From assembly GCA_000961635.1 (NCBI GenBank), contig LADQ01000131.1:1-37015 (forward strand): a DNA stretch of 37,015 nt. The letters run 5' to 3'. Under the pieces are notes generated by a model. That model did no database searches. It was not told the origin of the DNA and saw only the letters and a list, made by a program, of their open reading frames with translations. The translations under genes and the position numbers were made by a program. Below, piece by piece: positions 34,860 through 37,015 of the stretch; position 1 is the stretch's first letter, and each line of letters starts with the position of its first letter. The stretch is from Hoeflea sp. BRH_c9. GTDB taxonomy: Bacteria > Pseudomonadota > Alphaproteobacteria > Rhizobiales > Rhizobiaceae.

Positions 34860-35525
34860 TCAGCTTGCGTTGGTGCGCACCGGTCGCCCGTCCTCCCGCC
34901 ATTCCGGCAGTCCGCCCTCAAGGCGCCGTGCGTTTAGGCCGTGCTTGCGCAACGCGGCGACGGCCTGGTGCGCGTAGACGCAATATGGCCCCCGGCAATA
35001 GGCCACGATCTCGGCGCCAGGTTTGAGCGAGGGGATGATGCGTTCGATCTCTGTCAAAGCCGTATTCAGCGCGCCCGGAATGTGTCCCGCGGCGTATTCA
35101 TCCGCGGGCCGCACATCGAGGACGGTGACCGAGCCTTCCGCAAGCCGGGCGGCCAGATCCTCGCGGCTGACCGGTTCGGGCGCGTCTTCGCCCCCCGAGA
35201 GCCCGCGGAGAATGCGCTCGACCTGGGCCAGGTTCCGCTCCGCCACCACACGCAGGAGATCCATCAACGCAAGCGTCTTGGCGTCGGTCAGCCGGTAGAT
35301 CACGGCCTTGCCGTCGCGGCGGCTGGTGACAAGTGCTGCGCGGCGCAGCTGCTGCAAATGCTGCGAGCAGTTGGCGATGGTCAGGCCGGTCTTCTCCGCC
35401 AGCGCCTCCACCCCCCGCTCTCCCTGCGCCAGCTGTTCGAGCAGCGACAGTCGCGCCGGGGCGGACAGGGCTCCGGCGACGAGCGCATATTCCTCGAGCA
35501 GGGCAGTCTTGGGACTGATTGACAT
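34860..35525 (-). CDS. ArsR-family regulator fused to a rhodanese domain
   Basis: A 221-residue fusion. The N-terminal ArsR winged helix (about 10-95) contains LSAPARLSLLEQLAQGERGVEALAEKTGLTIANCSQHLQQL. The C-terminal rhodanese domain (about 115-215) has VTVLDVRPADEYAAGHIPGA and the active-site loop CRGPYC with two Cys residues. ArsR-rhodanese fusions usually sense reactive sulfur, thiols or metal stress and repress a divergent operon. AGGAG lies eight bases before ATG 35525. The divergent desaturase-MFS pair and a clear operator between them fit this pattern. GC content is higher than in the island and the kinase genes, so this module may itself be acquired. Confidence 0.92.
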   Translation of the reverse strand: MSISPKTALLEEYALVAGALSAPARLSLLEQLAQGERGVEALAEKTGLTIANCSQHLQQLRRAALVTSRRDGKAVIYRLTDAKTLALMDLLRVVAERNLAQVERILRGLSGGEDAPEPVSREDLAARLAEGSVTVLDVRPADEYAAGHIPGALNTALTEIERIIPSLKPGAEIVAYCRGPYCVYAHQAVAALRKHGLNARRLEGGLPEWREDGRPVRTNAS

Positions 35526-35547
35526 CTGGCGGCTCCTGACGATACAA

Positions 35548-35569
35548 CATTCAAGCGATTAATTGAATG
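35548..35569. promoter_or_regulatory. Candidate ArsR operator
   Basis: Inverted repeat CATTCAA-N8-TTGAATG in the 88-bp divergent gap between the ArsR-rhodanese and desaturase genes. Arm length and spacing suit an ArsR dimer, and the position would let it repress both directions. Confidence 0.7.
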
Positions 35570-35613
35570 ATAGTGATTTTATCGCATCGCGCAACCGGAA
35601 AGCCGAGTGATCC

Positions 35614-36465
35614 ATGTCCGACATTATCCTCGCCGCCGAACCAATGATACGCCTTGCCGCGTTTGTCGGCGTGCTCGCGGCCATGGCGCTTTGGGAAGTC
35701 GCCGCTCCCCGGCGGCGGCGGGATATTCCGCGCGTCATCCGCTGGACCAACAACCTGGCGCTCGTGGTGCTCGATACCGTCATCCTCCGGCTGAGTTTTC
35801 CGATCCTCGCAGTCGGCCTTGCCGTCATCGCCGAGGACAAGGGTTGGGGCCTGTTCAACGCCATCGACGTGGCCGCCTGGGTCGCCATCGTGGCCTCGAT
35901 GTTGCTGCTCGATCTCGCGATCTACCTGCAGCACGTCATGTTCCATGCTGTTCCGGGGCTCTGGCGGCTGCACCGGATGCACCACGCCGATCTCGACTTC
36001 GACGCAACAACCGGTCTGCGCTTTCACCCTGTCGAGATCCTGATCTCGATGGGGGTCAAGCTGGCGGTCGTCGCCGCCCTCGGCCCGCCCGCTGTCGCGG
36101 TGCTGCTGTTCGAGGTGCTGCTGAACGCCACCGCGCTCTTCAACCATGCCAACATCGACCTGCCGCGCCCGGTGGACCGCGTGCTTCGGCTGTTCGTCGT
36201 CACGCCCGACATGCACCGCGTCCACCACTCCATCGATCCGCGGGAGACCAACTCGAACTACGGCTTCAACCTGCCCTGGTGGGACCGGCTGCTTGGCACC
36301 TACATCGCCCAGCCGGCCAGGGGCCATAAGGGCATGGAGATCGGCATCGAGCAGTTTCGCACCACCCGCGACCTCTGGCTCGACCGGATGCTGATCCAGC
36401 CCGTCCGCGGTCCGGCGAGCGGCCATGCGCTCGATCCGCGCATCACGGCAAAGGAGCCGGAATGA
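35614..36465 (+). CDS. Sterol desaturase / fatty-acid hydroxylase-family membrane enzyme
   Basis: A 283-residue integral membrane protein with four or so hydrophobic segments (for example IRLAAFVGVLAAMALWEV, LALVVLDTVIL, VAIVASMLLLDLAIYL, LAVVAALGPPAVAVLLFEVL). The family's histidine clusters are present: QHVMFH, HRMHHADLD and HRVHHSIDP, which bind a di-iron centre for lipid hydroxylation or desaturation. The substrate is unknown. The gene is divergent from the ArsR-rhodanese regulator, and its stop overlaps the MFS start by four bases, so a shared stress-response operon is likely. Confidence 0.92.
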   Translation: MSDIILAAEPMIRLAAFVGVLAAMALWEVAAPRRRRDIPRVIRWTNNLALVVLDTVILRLSFPILAVGLAVIAEDKGWGLFNAIDVAAWVAIVASMLLLDLAIYLQHVMFHAVPGLWRLHRMHHADLDFDATTGLRFHPVEILISMGVKLAVVAALGPPAVAVLLFEVLLNATALFNHANIDLPRPVDRVLRLFVVTPDMHRVHHSIDPRETNSNYGFNLPWWDRLLGTYIAQPARGHKGMEIGIEQFRTTRDLWLDRMLIQPVRGPASGHALDPRITAKEPE

Positions 36466-37015
36466 GCTACGCCCTCGGCATCCGGGAGAACCTGCGGCCT
36501 TTCCTCGAGCAGCTTTTGCAGGTCTTCTTCGTGGGCCTCACCATCGGCCTGCAACGCACGGTGATCCCGGCTCTGGCGGAGACCGAGTTCGGCGTCGTTC
36601 AGGGCTCGATGACCGCGATCTTCGCCTTCATCGTCTCCTTCGGTATCGTCAAGGGCGCGATGAACTTCGTCTCCGGCCGCCTGTCGGAGCGGGTCGGGCG
36701 GCGCAAGGTCCTGATCTGGGGCTGGCTGGCGGCGCTGCCGATCCCGTTCATGATCCTCTGGGCGCCGTCGTGGGGCTGGATCGTGGCGGCGAACGTGCTG
36801 CTGGGCGTCAACCAGGGCTTCTGCTGGTCGATGACGGTCACGGCGAAGATGGACATCGTCAAGGGGTCCGAGCGCGGACTGGCCACCGGCTTCAACGAAT
36901 TCGCAGGCTATGGCGGCGTGGCGCTGGCAGGCCTGGTGACCGGCTATCTCGCCAGCTACTTCGATCCGCGGATCAGCCTTTTCGTCTTCGGGCTTGTGGT
37001 GATCCTGCTGGCGCT
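36462..37015 (+). CDS. MFS transporter, N-terminal part (truncated by window edge)
   Basis: An open frame of 184 codons to the window end, absent from the ORF track because it has no stop. ATG 36462 overlaps the desaturase stop (ATGA). The sequence has several hydrophobic helices and the major facilitator motif A between helices 2 and 3, seen as GRLSERVGRRKVLIWG. A later GLATGFNEFAGYGGVALAGLVTGYL segment fits helix 5. The substrate is not identifiable. Co-transcription with a hydroxylase under an ArsR-rhodanese regulator suggests export or uptake linked to sulfur, metal or lipid stress. Confidence 0.9.
   Translation, partial: MSYALGIRENLRPFLEQLLQVFFVGLTIGLQRTVIPALAETEFGVVQGSMTAIFAFIVSFGIVKGAMNFVSGRLSERVGRRKVLIWGWLAALPIPFMILWAPSWGWIVAANVLLGVNQGFCWSMTVTAKMDIVKGSERGLATGFNEFAGYGGVALAGLVTGYLASYFDPRISLFVFGLVVILLA

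Overview
The window looks like chromosome of a Rhizobiales-type alphaproteobacterium. The evidence is the cmk-rpsA order with an alphaproteobacterial-style S1 protein, a DUF1127 gene divergent from a GcvA-like LysR gene, a short single-domain RNase D, an HWE-type histidine kinase, and GC-rich coding sequence throughout. The assignment rests on protein resemblance recalled from memory; no search was run.

Left flank (1-6969). The 3' end of cmk is followed by rpsA with a strong terminator. Then come a DUF1127 gene and a divergent LysR regulator, about 730 bp of GC-rich hairpin-bearing DNA with no convincing gene, RNase D, a BMP-family periplasmic binding protein, a small membrane protein, and tRNA-Ser(GGA).

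Genomic island (6952-32953, 26.0 kb). The 3' end of tRNA-Ser is repeated exactly (18 bp) at 32936-32953, and a tyrosine recombinase reads inward right after the tRNA. This is a textbook tRNA-integrated island. Its cargo looks dominated by defence-type or nucleic-acid-processing genes: a DUF3102-like protein; a DUF3883 nuclease-like protein; a HEPN-like gene divergent from a PIN-domain gene; a translationally coupled three-gene operon ending in a PD-(D/E)XK-like protein; a four-gene cluster of PD-(D/E)XK-like protein, small protein, soluble FtsH-like AAA+ ATPase and separate M41 zinc protease; a small basic protein; and a five-gene type III restriction-modification-like operon (PLD-like/SNF2 helicase, DUF4391, Mod, AlbA_2/Schlafen-like ATP-binding protein, Res).

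Two DNA-level patterns inside the island are not explained by genes. First, a perfect palindrome with core GCGGAAAT-N-ATTTCCGC occurs three times: near attL in the 5' end of the integrase ORF, just upstream of the FtsH-like cluster, and just after Res near attR. This suggests one island-wide regulator or architectural protein. Second, a CGATTC motif recurs nine times at exactly 21-bp spacing (20557-20730) behind the protease gene. It contains six exact GANTC (CcrM-type) sites and sits on one face of the helix.

Right flank (32954-37015). A LOV-like PAS/HWE histidine kinase is coupled to a single-domain response regulator. A short decayed fragment matching the C-terminal part of the island's DUF3102-like protein follows, a trace of another mobile element. 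A GC-richer module then begins: an ArsR-rhodanese regulator divergent from a sterol-desaturase-like hydroxylase coupled to an MFS transporter that runs off the window.
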